Notes: generated by a model from the sequence alone, not told the origin. Positions 1-6,451 are shown, counted from the stretch's first letter. The stretch is DNA of 13,898 bases from an uncultured Oscillospiraceae bacterium (GCA_900555545.1 USLQ01000006.1:1-13898); one strand, 5' to 3'. Translations and numbers: made by a program.

Positions 1-530
1 CCGGCAGGATCAGCTATATGCTGCAAAAAGATCTGTTGCTCCCCTACCGAACAGTGGTGGATAATGTCGCCCTCCCCCTGATCGTCAAGGGCATCCCCAA
101 AAAAGAGGCGCGCGCCCGCGCCGGGGATCTCTTTGCCCAGTTTGGGCTGGACGGCACACAGAAAAAGTACCCGCACCAGCTCTCCGGCGGGATGCGTCAG
201 CGTGCAGCCCTGTTGCGCACCTATCTGGCCTCCGACGGGGTGGCGCTGCTCGACGAGCCGTTCAGTGCACTGGATACGATCACCAAGGGCGCCATGCATG
301 AATGGTATTTGAATATTATGGAGAAGATCGACCTGTCTACCATCTTTATTACACATGACATGGACGAGTCCGTCAAGCTCTCCGACCGGATCTACATCCT
401 CTCGGGCAAGCCGGGCAAAATCACAGCGGAGATCACAGTCGATGTCCCACGGCCGCGGCCGCACGACTTTGACCTGACGCCGGAATTCCTCGACTATAAG
501 CGCCAGATCGCCCAGAATTTAATTCTGTAA
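1..530 (+). CDS. ABC transporter ATP-binding protein, nitrate/sulfonate/taurine (SsuB/TauB) type, 5'-truncated by the window edge
   Basis: This is the cytoplasmic ATPase subunit of an importer. The reading frame is already open at base 3, so the gene begins before the window and the Met at 18-20 is internal. The Walker A region is missing, probably about 75-80 residues given the usual family length near 250. Visible motifs in order are the Q-loop (YMLQKDLLLPYRTV), the signature LSGGMRQR, the Walker B/D-loop LLDEPFSALD, and the switch histidine in FITHDMDESV. The Q-loop wording and the DESVKLSDRIYIL segment are typical of the nitrate/sulfonate/taurine family and its thiamine-precursor relatives. 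The substrate cannot be told without the permease and binding protein, which should lie to the left. The gene ends with TAA and is followed 7 nt later by an intrinsic terminator, so it is probably last in its operon. Confidence 0.93.
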   Translation, partial: GRISYMLQKDLLLPYRTVVDNVALPLIVKGIPKKEARARAGDLFAQFGLDGTQKKYPHQLSGGMRQRAALLRTYLASDGVALLDEPFSALDTITKGAMHEWYLNIMEKIDLSTIFITHDMDESVKLSDRIYILSGKPGKITAEITVDVPRPRPHDFDLTPEFLDYKRQIAQNLIL

Positions 531-537
531 AATCCAT

Positions 538-572
538 GCGCACAGACGTACTGGTCTGTGCGCCTTTTATTT
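538..572 (+). terminator. Intrinsic terminator after the ABC ATPase gene
   Basis: A perfect 10-bp stem (GCGCACAGAC at 538-547, GTCTGTGCGC at 554-563) encloses a 6-nt loop and is followed by CCTTTTATTTTT. It begins 7 nt after the ABC ATPase stop codon. Confidence 0.92.
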
Positions 573-760
573 TTCCACCAATCTACAACAAATGGTGCAA
601 AACAAGCGGACGCATTTAACTGGCTACCGCGCCATGCAGAAACACCCCTCTCCAGACAAAAATGATGAGGTTAAATTTTGCGCAGTCGGCGGATTATCCC
701 TTAGATCAGGAATAAATTCATCATCAATCCCCAAAATACACATAATTAAAATGTTATTTG

Positions 761-789
761 TTGAAACATATTTTACATTATGATATACT
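761..789 (+). promoter_or_regulatory. Sigma-A-type promoter with extended -10 for module A (812-2388)
   Basis: The -35 is TTGAAA at 761-766 and the -10 is TATACT at 784-789, with exactly 17 bp between them. TGA directly before the -10 gives the extended TGn element. The predicted start of transcription is near 796, leaving a leader of only about 16 nt that consists almost entirely of the ribosome binding site. The 190 bases upstream, back to the terminator, are AT-rich toward the promoter and show no gene I can support. Confidence 0.8.
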
Positions 790-795
790 TTCCCC

Positions 796-805
796 GGAGG
801 GAGGG
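796..805 (+). promoter_or_regulatory. Ribosome binding site that fixes the start at 812
   Basis: GGAGGGAGGG lies 6 nt before ATG 812. An in-frame ATG at 758 has no such site and lies upstream of the predicted promoter's -10, so it would not be transcribed from it. The start is therefore placed at 812. Confidence 0.8.
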
Positions 806-811
806 ATTACC

Positions 812-1768
812 ATGCTGAAAAAGATTGTCGCAGGACTATGCGCTGCCGGAATCGTGATCTCCTGCGTAGTATGCTGCGGCGTAGACGCCGCGCGTGGGCT
901 GGATGGTCCGCTGTTTTTCCACCACTATATCACCTATAATGTCAGGGCCGCCTATCGTGACGCCTCCGATAACACCCATACATACATCAATCCGTTCACC
1001 CCACAGGACACGCCGCCCGGCGGTTGGATTGGCATTGCCGCCGCAATCAACACACGCCATACGCTGTCCATTCAAAGTGCCACGATGGATCTGGGGGAAC
1101 TCGGCGTATACACGCTTTCCTATAACCCCTATCCCGGTGTAGATAGCTGCTATGATCTGAGCAACATCGATGCCCCCGCCAATCCCATCGCGGATGTGCG
1201 GTTTAAAATGGGCGTCGCACCGCTCTCCTTTTCGCCGGAGGATCTGGAACGGCTGGCCGGTTCTTTGACCGATCCGGTCATTGTCGAACGGCTCACCATT
1301 GCCTATATGTATGACGGGGAGTCCTGCACCCAGGAGGTTCCTATCGGCAAGATCACGCTGTACAACGGCGATTTTGCACAGGACAGCGGCATCACGCCAA
1401 ATAAATACGGCATGGGATTTTCCAGTGGTGGAAGTGGAAACATATACTGTCCGGACTCCTTTAACGTCACACTTGAACTGAATCCGGGCTACCAGCTGGT
1501 CCGCTGGGAGATCCCATACGCAGAGGAACTTAGCAACTTTGTCTCCACCCAGACCGAATACTCTGAAACAGCTACCCAACTGTCTGTTGATGTCCACTAC
1601 GAGAAACCTGGCCTATGCTATTTTCAGATTGAGCCAATCCTGTCGGTGTCGGATCCGGCGGGGAATCCGGTCACCGTGTACGCTGACACTGTACTGTGCA
1701 CCTACACGTATGAAGCCAAAAACGTCCTACATGAACTCAAAATGTTGAAGGGCGGTGCGACGCGATGA
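812..1768 (+). CDS. Unrecognised exported protein, possible lipoprotein
   Basis: I do not recognise this 318-residue protein. The N-terminus is a signal peptide (MLKK, then a hydrophobic stretch to about residue 20). Residues 15-18 read V-I-S-C, which fits the lipobox pattern, so Cys18 may be lipidated and the protein held on the outer face of the membrane. An alternative is signal peptidase I cleavage near VDA-A at residues 24-27. The rest is soluble, rich in Tyr, Pro, Gly, Thr and Ser, with alternating hydrophobic patterns that suggest beta structure, and no second membrane anchor. Several further cysteines (residues 21 and 22, SCYD, SCTQ, IYCP, LCYF, LCTY) could form disulfides outside the cell. 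The start is chosen from the GGAGGGAGGG site 6 nt upstream. The stop overlaps the next start (ATGA), so the two proteins are probably made together. Confidence 0.85.
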   Translation: MLKKIVAGLCAAGIVISCVVCCGVDAARGLDGPLFFHHYITYNVRAAYRDASDNTHTYINPFTPQDTPPGGWIGIAAAINTRHTLSIQSATMDLGELGVYTLSYNPYPGVDSCYDLSNIDAPANPIADVRFKMGVAPLSFSPEDLERLAGSLTDPVIVERLTIAYMYDGESCTQEVPIGKITLYNGDFAQDSGITPNKYGMGFSSGGSGNIYCPDSFNVTLELNPGYQLVRWEIPYAEELSNFVSTQTEYSETATQLSVDVHYEKPGLCYFQIEPILSVSDPAGNPVTVYADTVLCTYTYEAKNVLHELKMLKGGATR

Positions 1769-2388
1769 GGCGGTATCGCTGTGTGTTCTGGGGTCTTTTC
1801 CTGTGCTTCTTCCACCTGAACCTATGGGGAGTCGAGATCATCCCCGTCTCCCTTGCACTCGCAATTTTTACATTCGGGCTGTACGGGATCGCTGACCAGG
1901 CGGGCAACCGTCAGGTTCTGCTGGCTGCCAAGCTCGCGCTGGCCGGCACAATTCTGCGCGCTGTGGGCTCCGCCGCCCTGATGATCGCTGCGGAGCTCTA
2001 CCGCCAACTCCCCAGCTTCACCCAGTATATCCTGTTTTCCCTGACCAACCTGTTCCTGATGCTGGCGGTGTGGAATCTGCTGGCCGGGATGCGTGCAATC
2101 TTCAAACCGCTCGGGGAGCATCCGGAGACTGCGGAGTGGGCTGTCTCCTGTGGCCACGGCATGGTGGCTGCGCCCATTCTCTTTGCACTGCCGGTCCTCC
2201 TATATGGAATCCTAATGAACTTGCCCTTCTCCGGCTATGGCGACGCAGAGAACGCCATGATGGCTGTGGTGTGTGGCAACCTGATCCCCGGGATCTATTC
2301 GATGTATCTGATCACTCGGTACAAACGCTATTTAAGTCTGGTAGGCCAGGAGGAAATCAACCAAAGCGATCAGCAGACAACTGTATAA
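1765..2388 (+). CDS. Unrecognised six-helix integral membrane protein
   Basis: This 207-residue protein has about six hydrophobic segments: roughly residues 7-22, 24-42, 54-78, 85-109, 131-152 and 163-184. A short hydrophilic tail ends the protein. Basic residues at the N-terminus (MRRYR) and after the last helix (RYKRY) suggest both ends face the cytoplasm. I find no catalytic motif, ATP-binding motif or family signature. The start ATG overlaps the stop of the preceding exported-protein gene by 4 nt, so translation is probably coupled. The two products may form a membrane protein plus extracellular partner pair, which is inference from gene order only. A terminator follows directly, making this a self-contained two-gene unit. 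Confidence 0.85.
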   Translation: MRRYRCVFWGLFLCFFHLNLWGVEIIPVSLALAIFTFGLYGIADQAGNRQVLLAAKLALAGTILRAVGSAALMIAAELYRQLPSFTQYILFSLTNLFLMLAVWNLLAGMRAIFKPLGEHPETAEWAVSCGHGMVAAPILFALPVLLYGILMNLPFSGYGDAENAMMAVVCGNLIPGIYSMYLITRYKRYLSLVGQEEINQSDQQTTV

Positions 2389-2397
2389 ATGATCCTG

Positions 2398-2428
2398 AAA
2401 CGGGCGCTTGGCGTCCGTTTTAATTTTG
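2398..2428 (+). terminator. Intrinsic terminator closing module A
   Basis: A 10-bp stem with one G-U pair (2398-2407 with 2411-2420) has a 3-nt TTG loop and is followed by TTTTAATTTT. It starts 10 nt after the membrane protein stop codon. Confidence 0.88.
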
Positions 2429-2466
2429 GCAAAAATGTCCGCGCTTTGTAAACTTTCTGATTCCGT

Positions 2467-2495
2467 TTGAAAATATCCCACGCCTATGGTAAAAT
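2467..2495 (+). promoter_or_regulatory. Sigma-A-type promoter with extended -10 for module B
   Basis: The -35 is TTGAAA at 2467-2472 and the -10 is TAAAAT at 2490-2495, with 17 bp between them. TGG directly before the -10 gives the extended element. Predicted transcription starts near 2502, giving a leader of about 50 nt. The layout matches the promoter at 761-789. Confidence 0.8.
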
Positions 2496-2538
2496 ATTTT
2501 TATACACATGCCCCATCATTGGGAATATAGCAAAGATT

Positions 2539-2544
2539 AGGAGG
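2539..2544 (+). promoter_or_regulatory. Ribosome binding site that supports the TTG start at 2552
   Basis: A perfect AGGAGG lies 7 nt before TTG 2552. No in-frame ATG occurs near it, so this site decides a non-ATG start. Confidence 0.85.
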
Positions 2545-2551
2545 CATTGCT

Positions 2552-4060
2552 TTGAACGACAGCGATCAGAAAAAGAAGCCCGATTCCGCCGGTGAGTCTC
2601 AAGAGGGGCTCAATCAGGAACTCGAGCAACTGCGAGATCTCTTCCAGCAGGAGCTGGATCATCAGACACAGGCCGCACAGGAGGCGGATCAGGCCAAAAC
2701 AGAAGATGATTCAGAAGAAGCCGGAGATGGCAGCGGTATCAGCGATTGGGATCATCTGGTGACGGTGGGCGACACACCGGTCATGATCGAGGAAGAATCC
2801 CTGGAGGAAGCCGAACCGTCGGATAACCCCAACAGTGAGGACGAGGAACCGTTTGACGAAAACCTATGCTACTGCTGCCAAAAAAATCTACGCAATTTGG
2901 AGCGCGGCGAAGACTACCTGTACTGCGAGGAGTGCCGCGAAAAAATGAAGCACCGTCCCATCCGCTGGTACATGATTCCTGTTATTCTGCTGGTCATCGC
3001 GGCAGTGGCGCTGTCCGGTTATACCATGCGGGGCGTCGTATCCGATTACGCTGACCAGGCGGCCGCACACAAGTTGATCCTGCAAAACCACCCGGTGGAA
3101 GGGCTCAACCAGTATTTTGAGCTGTATAATGCGGGCGTCTCCAGCAAGCCGATGGTCAAGCAGATGATCCGCACCCTCTGGGAGTTTGGCTATATCCAGA
3201 ACGTTCAGTCTCTTTTATCCTCATTTTCATCGGATGAGATTGAATCGGATCGCACACTTTCTAAAATCAACGACAAGCTCGCTGCATTCAACACCACAGC
3301 GGATGCCGCCTACGCTATTATTGCCGACTATGAGACAAAGCCGGCTGCCGAAATTCCGTACGATGATTTGATGGCGCAGTTCGAGGCGCTGCTCAGTGGC
3401 CAGGCCGTCAGTGACGCCACCGACACCACCGGGGAGGCTGTGTCACCCGACGACTACGATCCGATGATCGTATATTACTACGAATTCTATCTGGCTAAGA
3501 TTTGCGGCAAGGATGCGCAGACCCAACTGGAATATCTGAACAAGATGAAGGAGTCCGGCAGTTCCGACTACCAATGGCTTTACTATCCCGAAATGGCCAG
3601 GTGTTTGGGGGAGACCGGCGATTATGAGCAGGCTTTCGCACTGTGCGACGAGATGCTCAAGGATAATCTGGATGACGCCAACGCCTACGCCACAAGGGCT
3701 GCTCTCTACCGCAGGCAGCAGAATTACGACGCCGCCCTAAAGGAGATTGCCGCGGGCCTTGAAGTTAGTGCGGACAATCCGGAACTGCTCCGCCAGCGTG
3801 CGATCGTCTATCTGCTTCAGGGGGATACCGCCAATGCCAAGACAGATGCCGAGGCCGCCTTTAACACTAGCGCGACTGTAAATACAAGTAATGTTCTGGC
3901 TGTTGTCTGTCACGCCATCGGGGACACCTCCGGATTTGAAGAGGTCGTCTCCTTCCTAAAGAGCTATGACACCCAGCTCTCCGACCGGGCACAGTCCTAT
4001 GTAAATGGCGAGATCACGCTGGAACAATTATTCCTTGAAGGGAGCGCTGACGTCTCATGA
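2552..4060 (+). CDS. Zinc-ribbon, single-pass membrane protein with C-terminal TPR repeats
   Basis: The protein has 502 residues and starts at TTG. Four regions can be seen. Residues 1-103 are very acidic and Gln/Glu-rich, with likely helix or coiled coil around 18-45. Residues 104-130 hold a zinc-ribbon-like motif with the pairs C106/C109 (plus an extra C108) and C125/C128. Residues 139-157 form one membrane segment. The remaining part of about 340 residues carries helical repeats, with recognisable TPR units around 339-375, 376-409 and 410-442. Positive charges before the membrane segment (KMKHRPIRW) place the zinc ribbon in the cytoplasm and the TPR part outside the cell. TPRs usually bind proteins, so a scaffold or assembly role is plausible, but the function is unknown. 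The last codons overlap the next start (ATGA), so it is probably co-translated with the small membrane protein downstream. Confidence 0.88.
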   Translation: MNDSDQKKKPDSAGESQEGLNQELEQLRDLFQQELDHQTQAAQEADQAKTEDDSEEAGDGSGISDWDHLVTVGDTPVMIEEESLEEAEPSDNPNSEDEEPFDENLCYCCQKNLRNLERGEDYLYCEECREKMKHRPIRWYMIPVILLVIAAVALSGYTMRGVVSDYADQAAAHKLILQNHPVEGLNQYFELYNAGVSSKPMVKQMIRTLWEFGYIQNVQSLLSSFSSDEIESDRTLSKINDKLAAFNTTADAAYAIIADYETKPAAEIPYDDLMAQFEALLSGQAVSDATDTTGEAVSPDDYDPMIVYYYEFYLAKICGKDAQTQLEYLNKMKESGSSDYQWLYYPEMARCLGETGDYEQAFALCDEMLKDNLDDANAYATRAALYRRQQNYDAALKEIAAGLEVSADNPELLRQRAIVYLLQGDTANAKTDAEAAFNTSATVNTSNVLAVVCHAIGDTSGFEEVVSFLKSYDTQLSDRAQSYVNGEITLEQLFLEGSADVS

Positions 4061-4596
4061 TTATCGGATATATCGTAAAGCTCTTAACCTTTCCCGGTGC
4101 ATTGATGCATGCCCTGTGGGAACACCTGCTCTGCCGGATTTTCGGCACACCGATCGAGGATCCGCGCTACCTGCGCGCCGACGAGATGTGCGGCCATATC
4201 GAGCACGAGGTAGAACCTTCAACCGCTAAACGCTTTTTCACCTGCCTGCTCCCGTTCCTGTTCAACCTGGTAATCGGTTTGGTGTTGGCGTTCCCGGCCG
4301 CCGCCGGCCTGTTCTGGAATGGTCTGACAGGCACAGATGCCCTCCTGAGCGCGATCCTGCTGTGGCTGGGGATTTCCATGCTCACGGATGTATTCCCCAG
4401 TGTGGAGGATGCACTGATGCTCTGGGATGCGATCTATCATCGGGATGGTGGAATCCATTTGGTGGGCAAAATCCTGCTCGCGCCGTTTGCCGCCGTATTC
4501 TATGCGGGTTCCTACCTGGACCAGTGGGGCGTCACGCTTGTAACAGGTGTTTTGACAGGAGTTCTGCTCCCCTTTGTAGGTTATCTCTTTGTCTGA
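4057..4596 (+). CDS. Small integral membrane protein resembling a membrane metalloprotease family, active site degenerate
   Basis: This protein of 179 residues has hydrophobic segments near 60-87, 95-113, 137-155 and 159-178. The N-terminal FPGALMH followed by a cysteine and FG resembles clostridial and archaeal membrane metalloprotease-like proteins, which begin FPGxxxHExxH, then a CxxxG-type stretch. Later parts also fit: GHIEHE at 46-51, a Pro-Phe-Asn helix, and LTDVFPSVEDA at 109-119. Where the family has HExxH, this protein reads H18-A-L-W-E22-H23, so the catalytic Glu is replaced by Ala and the second His is shifted. It is therefore probably not an active protease, if the family match is right. 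I rely on memory of the family, so the assignment is tentative. It overlaps the TPR protein stop by 4 nt and probably works with it. Confidence 0.8.
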   Translation: MIIGYIVKLLTFPGALMHALWEHLLCRIFGTPIEDPRYLRADEMCGHIEHEVEPSTAKRFFTCLLPFLFNLVIGLVLAFPAAAGLFWNGLTGTDALLSAILLWLGISMLTDVFPSVEDALMLWDAIYHRDGGIHLVGKILLAPFAAVFYAGSYLDQWGVTLVTGVLTGVLLPFVGYLFV

Positions 4597-4610
4597 GAAT
4601 CCCAATCCCT

Positions 4611-4651
4611 TTTCGCCCTGCCCCAGACCGGTGCGGGGCGAAAGTTCTTTT
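4611..4651 (+). terminator. Hairpin with moderate T-run after module B; terminator or attenuator
   Basis: TTTCGCCC at 4611-4618 pairs with GGGCGAAA at 4636-4643. The stem continues inward through a T-G wobble, two G-C pairs, one mismatch and two more pairs to a small AGACC loop. It is followed by GTTCTTTTC. I see no convincing promoter between it and the ATG at 4682, so the dehydrogenase and isomerase genes may depend on read-through. Confidence 0.65.
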
Positions 4652-4681
4652 CATATCCATCTTGTGAGAGGAAGAAAAACT

Positions 4682-5056
4682 ATGAAAATCGCCATTATCA
4701 CCCAAAACAAAGCAGATGCCGACCGCGTTTTCCCGCCGGAAATCCGTATGCAGATACAGTCTTTTGGCGAACTGTGTCCCACAGTCCTCTGCCGAAAAAA
4801 CCTAAAGGACTACCGTGACTTTTTGCGCGAATGCGAGGTACTCTTTTCCACTTGGGGAATGGAACACTTTTCCACAGCGGAAATTCAAGAGTTCTTCCCA
4901 AAGGTTCGCCATTTATACTATGCCGCCGGCAGTGTGCAGGGGTTTGCTCGGGAATTCCTGGAGTGCGGCGTCCGCGTGTTCAGCGCCTGGCGTGCCAACG
5001 CCGTCCCTGTGGCCGAGTACACGGCGGCTCAGATCATCCTGGCGGCCAAGGGATAA
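4682..5056 (+). CDS. N-terminal fragment of the split D-2-hydroxyacid dehydrogenase
   Basis: This fragment of 124 residues holds the first part of the catalytic (substrate-binding) domain, up to the VAEYTAAQIILAAKG helix that leads into the NAD domain. It lacks all catalytic and cofactor residues, so it has no activity alone. The start is ATG 4682; an upstream in-frame ATG at 4589 would run through the hairpin and lacks family similarity. Confidence 0.6.
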   Translation: MKIAIITQNKADADRVFPPEIRMQIQSFGELCPTVLCRKNLKDYRDFLRECEVLFSTWGMEHFSTAEIQEFFPKVRHLYYAAGSVQGFAREFLECGVRVFSAWRANAVPVAEYTAAQIILAAKG

Positions 5057-5059
5057 TTC

Positions 5060-5680
5060 ATGGCCCAGCGCCGGTGCAAGCGGGGATTTTATCCGGCCAA
5101 CCGCCAGGCACAGCACCATATGGGAAATTATCACGCCACCATTGGGATCGTGGGGGCAGGTGCCATTGGCAGTATGGTCTGCCAAAAACTGCGCGCTGTG
5201 GAATGCACCGTCCTGTGCTGCGACCCCTTTATCACGATGGAACGCGCAAAGGAACTTGGCGTGGAGAAGGTAGAGATTGCCGAACTGTTTGAGCGGTCGG
5301 ATGTAATCTCCAACCACTTGGCCAACAAAGATGAACTGGCTGGCTTTTATCACTATGGGCTATTCCAAAAGATGAAGCCTTATGCGACCTTTATCAACAC
5401 CGGGCGCGGCCGTCAGGTGATCAACCGGGATTTGAACCGCATCCTGCGGGAGCGAAAGGATCTGACAGCTGTGCTCGACGTCACTGATCCGGAGCCCCTT
5501 CCCCCTTTTTCGCCTCTGCGCCGGCGCAAAAATCTTTTCCTGACCCCGCACATCGCCGGGAGTACAGGGCGTGAGGTAGAACGCATGGCCGCCTACATGA
5601 TTGATGAACTATCTCGCCTGAGCAACGGGGAACCGCCTCAGCATGAGGTACTCACGGAAATGCTCGCCACCATGGCATAG
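5060..5680 (+). CDS. C-terminal fragment of the split D-2-hydroxyacid dehydrogenase
   Basis: This fragment of 206 residues carries the complete Rossmann NAD domain (GAGAIG at its residues 32-37) and the catalytic Arg116, Glu145 and His164. The Met codon lies 3 nt after the TAA. AAGGGA at 5048-5053, 6 nt before this ATG, could serve as a ribosome binding site, so restart of translation is possible. The ATG is probably an ordinary internal Met of the ancestral gene. Confidence 0.6.
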   Translation: MAQRRCKRGFYPANRQAQHHMGNYHATIGIVGAGAIGSMVCQKLRAVECTVLCCDPFITMERAKELGVEKVEIAELFERSDVISNHLANKDELAGFYHYGLFQKMKPYATFINTGRGRQVINRDLNRILRERKDLTAVLDVTDPEPLPPFSPLRRRKNLFLTPHIAGSTGREVERMAAYMIDELSRLSNGEPPQHEVLTEMLATMA

Positions 5681-5686
5681 GGAGGG
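5681..5686 (+). promoter_or_regulatory. Ribosome binding site favouring ATG 5693
   Basis: GGAGGG lies 6 nt before ATG 5693 but only 3 nt before the alternative in-frame TTG at 5690, so ATG is chosen. Confidence 0.75.
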
Positions 5687-5692
5687 ATTTTG

Positions 5693-6424
5693 ATGACTGG
5701 ACTGACAAGCGTCACATTCCGAAAAAAGACACCGGAGGAGGTCCTCCGTCTTGCAGTGGAAACCGGGCTGGAGATGATCGAGTGGGGCGGAGACTGTCAC
5801 GTCACCAATCCACGGGAAGCTGCGCACATGCGTGTGCTGTGTGCCAATCAGGGGATCGCCACCCCCTCCTTTGGCAGTTATTTTACCATTGGCCGTGATG
5901 ATGAGGACAAATTGAAGCACGTGAGCGAAACAGCCTGTGCCCTGGGGGCAAAGACAGTCCGCGTCTGGCTTGGGACTAAGGGAAGCCGGGATACAGATCC
6001 CAGCGAATATCAGGCGCTGGTGGACCAAACAGTTTGGGCCGCCGGTATCGCCGCGTCATATGGGTTGGAGCTCGCCTTTGAGTTCCACCGCCGCACCTAT
6101 AACGATACCGGGACCAGCTGTCTGAAAATACTGGACAGCTGCGGCCAAGGCAATCTGACCACGTATTGGCAGCCCTTTTTTGAGGGGCGGGATACCGAAC
6201 ATTTAAATGTCATCCTCTCCCGTATCCGGAATGTACATGTGTTCTACTGGAATGCATCCGGCAGGCGTTACCGCCTGAAAAGGGGAACCACTCCATGGAG
6301 TGGATGGATCCAAACGTTGAAATCTGCCGGGTTCTCCGGGGACTACATCCTGGAGTTTTGCCGGCATGACAGTGCACGTGTTTTTAAAAAAGACGCAGCT
6401 CTTTTGCGCGCATGGACTGAATGA
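5693..6424 (+). CDS. Sugar phosphate isomerase/epimerase-like TIM barrel protein
   Basis: At 243 residues, this protein fits the xylose isomerase-like (AP endonuclease 2) TIM barrel family, whose members are metal-dependent cytoplasmic isomerases or epimerases of sugars and related polyols. Supporting features are the opening TSVTFRKKTPEEVLRLAVE, the strand/helix beginning GLEMIEWGGD, the ALGAKTVRVW strand, Glu130 in LAFEFH (likely first metal ligand), a TYWQP segment, the strand IRNVHVF and the final YILEFCRHD, whose Glu is the likely last metal ligand. The substrate is not evident. The gene starts 12 nt after the split dehydrogenase stop, so the two are co-transcribed; this pairing suggests an oxidation plus isomerisation route for a sugar acid or polyol, which is inference. 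Loss of the dehydrogenase would leave this enzyme without its partner. Confidence 0.88.
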   Translation: MTGLTSVTFRKKTPEEVLRLAVETGLEMIEWGGDCHVTNPREAAHMRVLCANQGIATPSFGSYFTIGRDDEDKLKHVSETACALGAKTVRVWLGTKGSRDTDPSEYQALVDQTVWAAGIAASYGLELAFEFHRRTYNDTGTSCLKILDSCGQGNLTTYWQPFFEGRDTEHLNVILSRIRNVHVFYWNASGRRYRLKRGTTPWSGWIQTLKSAGFSGDYILEFCRHDSARVFKKDAALLRAWTE

Positions 6425-6451
6425 CAAGCAGGTTGCTCTTTTGACCACACA

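Larger units (their letters stand above)
4682..5680 (+). pseudogene. D-2-hydroxyacid dehydrogenase (phosphoglycerate dehydrogenase-like) interrupted by an in-frame TAA
   Basis: The family consists of cytoplasmic NAD(P)-dependent oxidoreductases that interconvert 2-oxoacids and D-2-hydroxyacids; the substrate here is unknown. Reading 4682-5680 in one frame gives 332 codons, the normal family length, with a single TAA at codon 125 (5054-5056). Both sides are homologous parts of one enzyme and share the reading frame, so this is a nonsense change, not a frameshift. At this place relatives usually have an aromatic residue (AAKG-aromatic-F), so a TAT or TAC tyrosine codon one base away is the likely ancestor. 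The NAD motif GAGAIG is at 158-163. Catalytic residues are present: Arg242 in NTGRGR, Glu271 in DPEP and His290 in TPHIAG. All other positions look intact, which points to a recent mutation, a sequencing error or a still-functional split gene. ATG 4682 is preceded by GAGAGGAAG. Confidence 0.8.

Noticed and set aside
592..783. Small plus-strand open frame of 63 codons between the ABC ATPase and module A
   Set aside because: No ribosome binding site, no family similarity, and it runs through the promoter at 761-789; treated as chance.
758..811. Longer start of the exported protein at ATG 758
   Set aside because: It lacks a ribosome site, would precede the promoter's -10, and would put a polar extension before a good signal peptide.
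836..1597. Long minus-strand open frame (253 codons) opposite the exported-protein gene
   Set aside because: The plus-strand gene has a promoter, ribosome site, signal peptide and coupled neighbour; the minus frame has none and reads as an antisense shadow.
4069..4128. HALWEH read as the inverted HxxEH zinc motif of M16 proteases
   Set aside because: The spacing is HxxxEH, one residue too long, and the protein is a small membrane protein unlike M16 enzymes.
5054..5056. TAA recoded as an amino acid
   Set aside because: TAA ends other genes here (528-530, 2386-2388), and no recoding signal is visible.
5048..5062. Frameshift as the cause of the split dehydrogenase
   Set aside because: Both halves are in the same frame; a single TAA codon explains the break.
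4913..5353. Minus-strand open frame of 146 codons opposite the dehydrogenase
   Set aside because: It overlaps conserved dehydrogenase motifs on the plus strand and has no ribosome site or family features.
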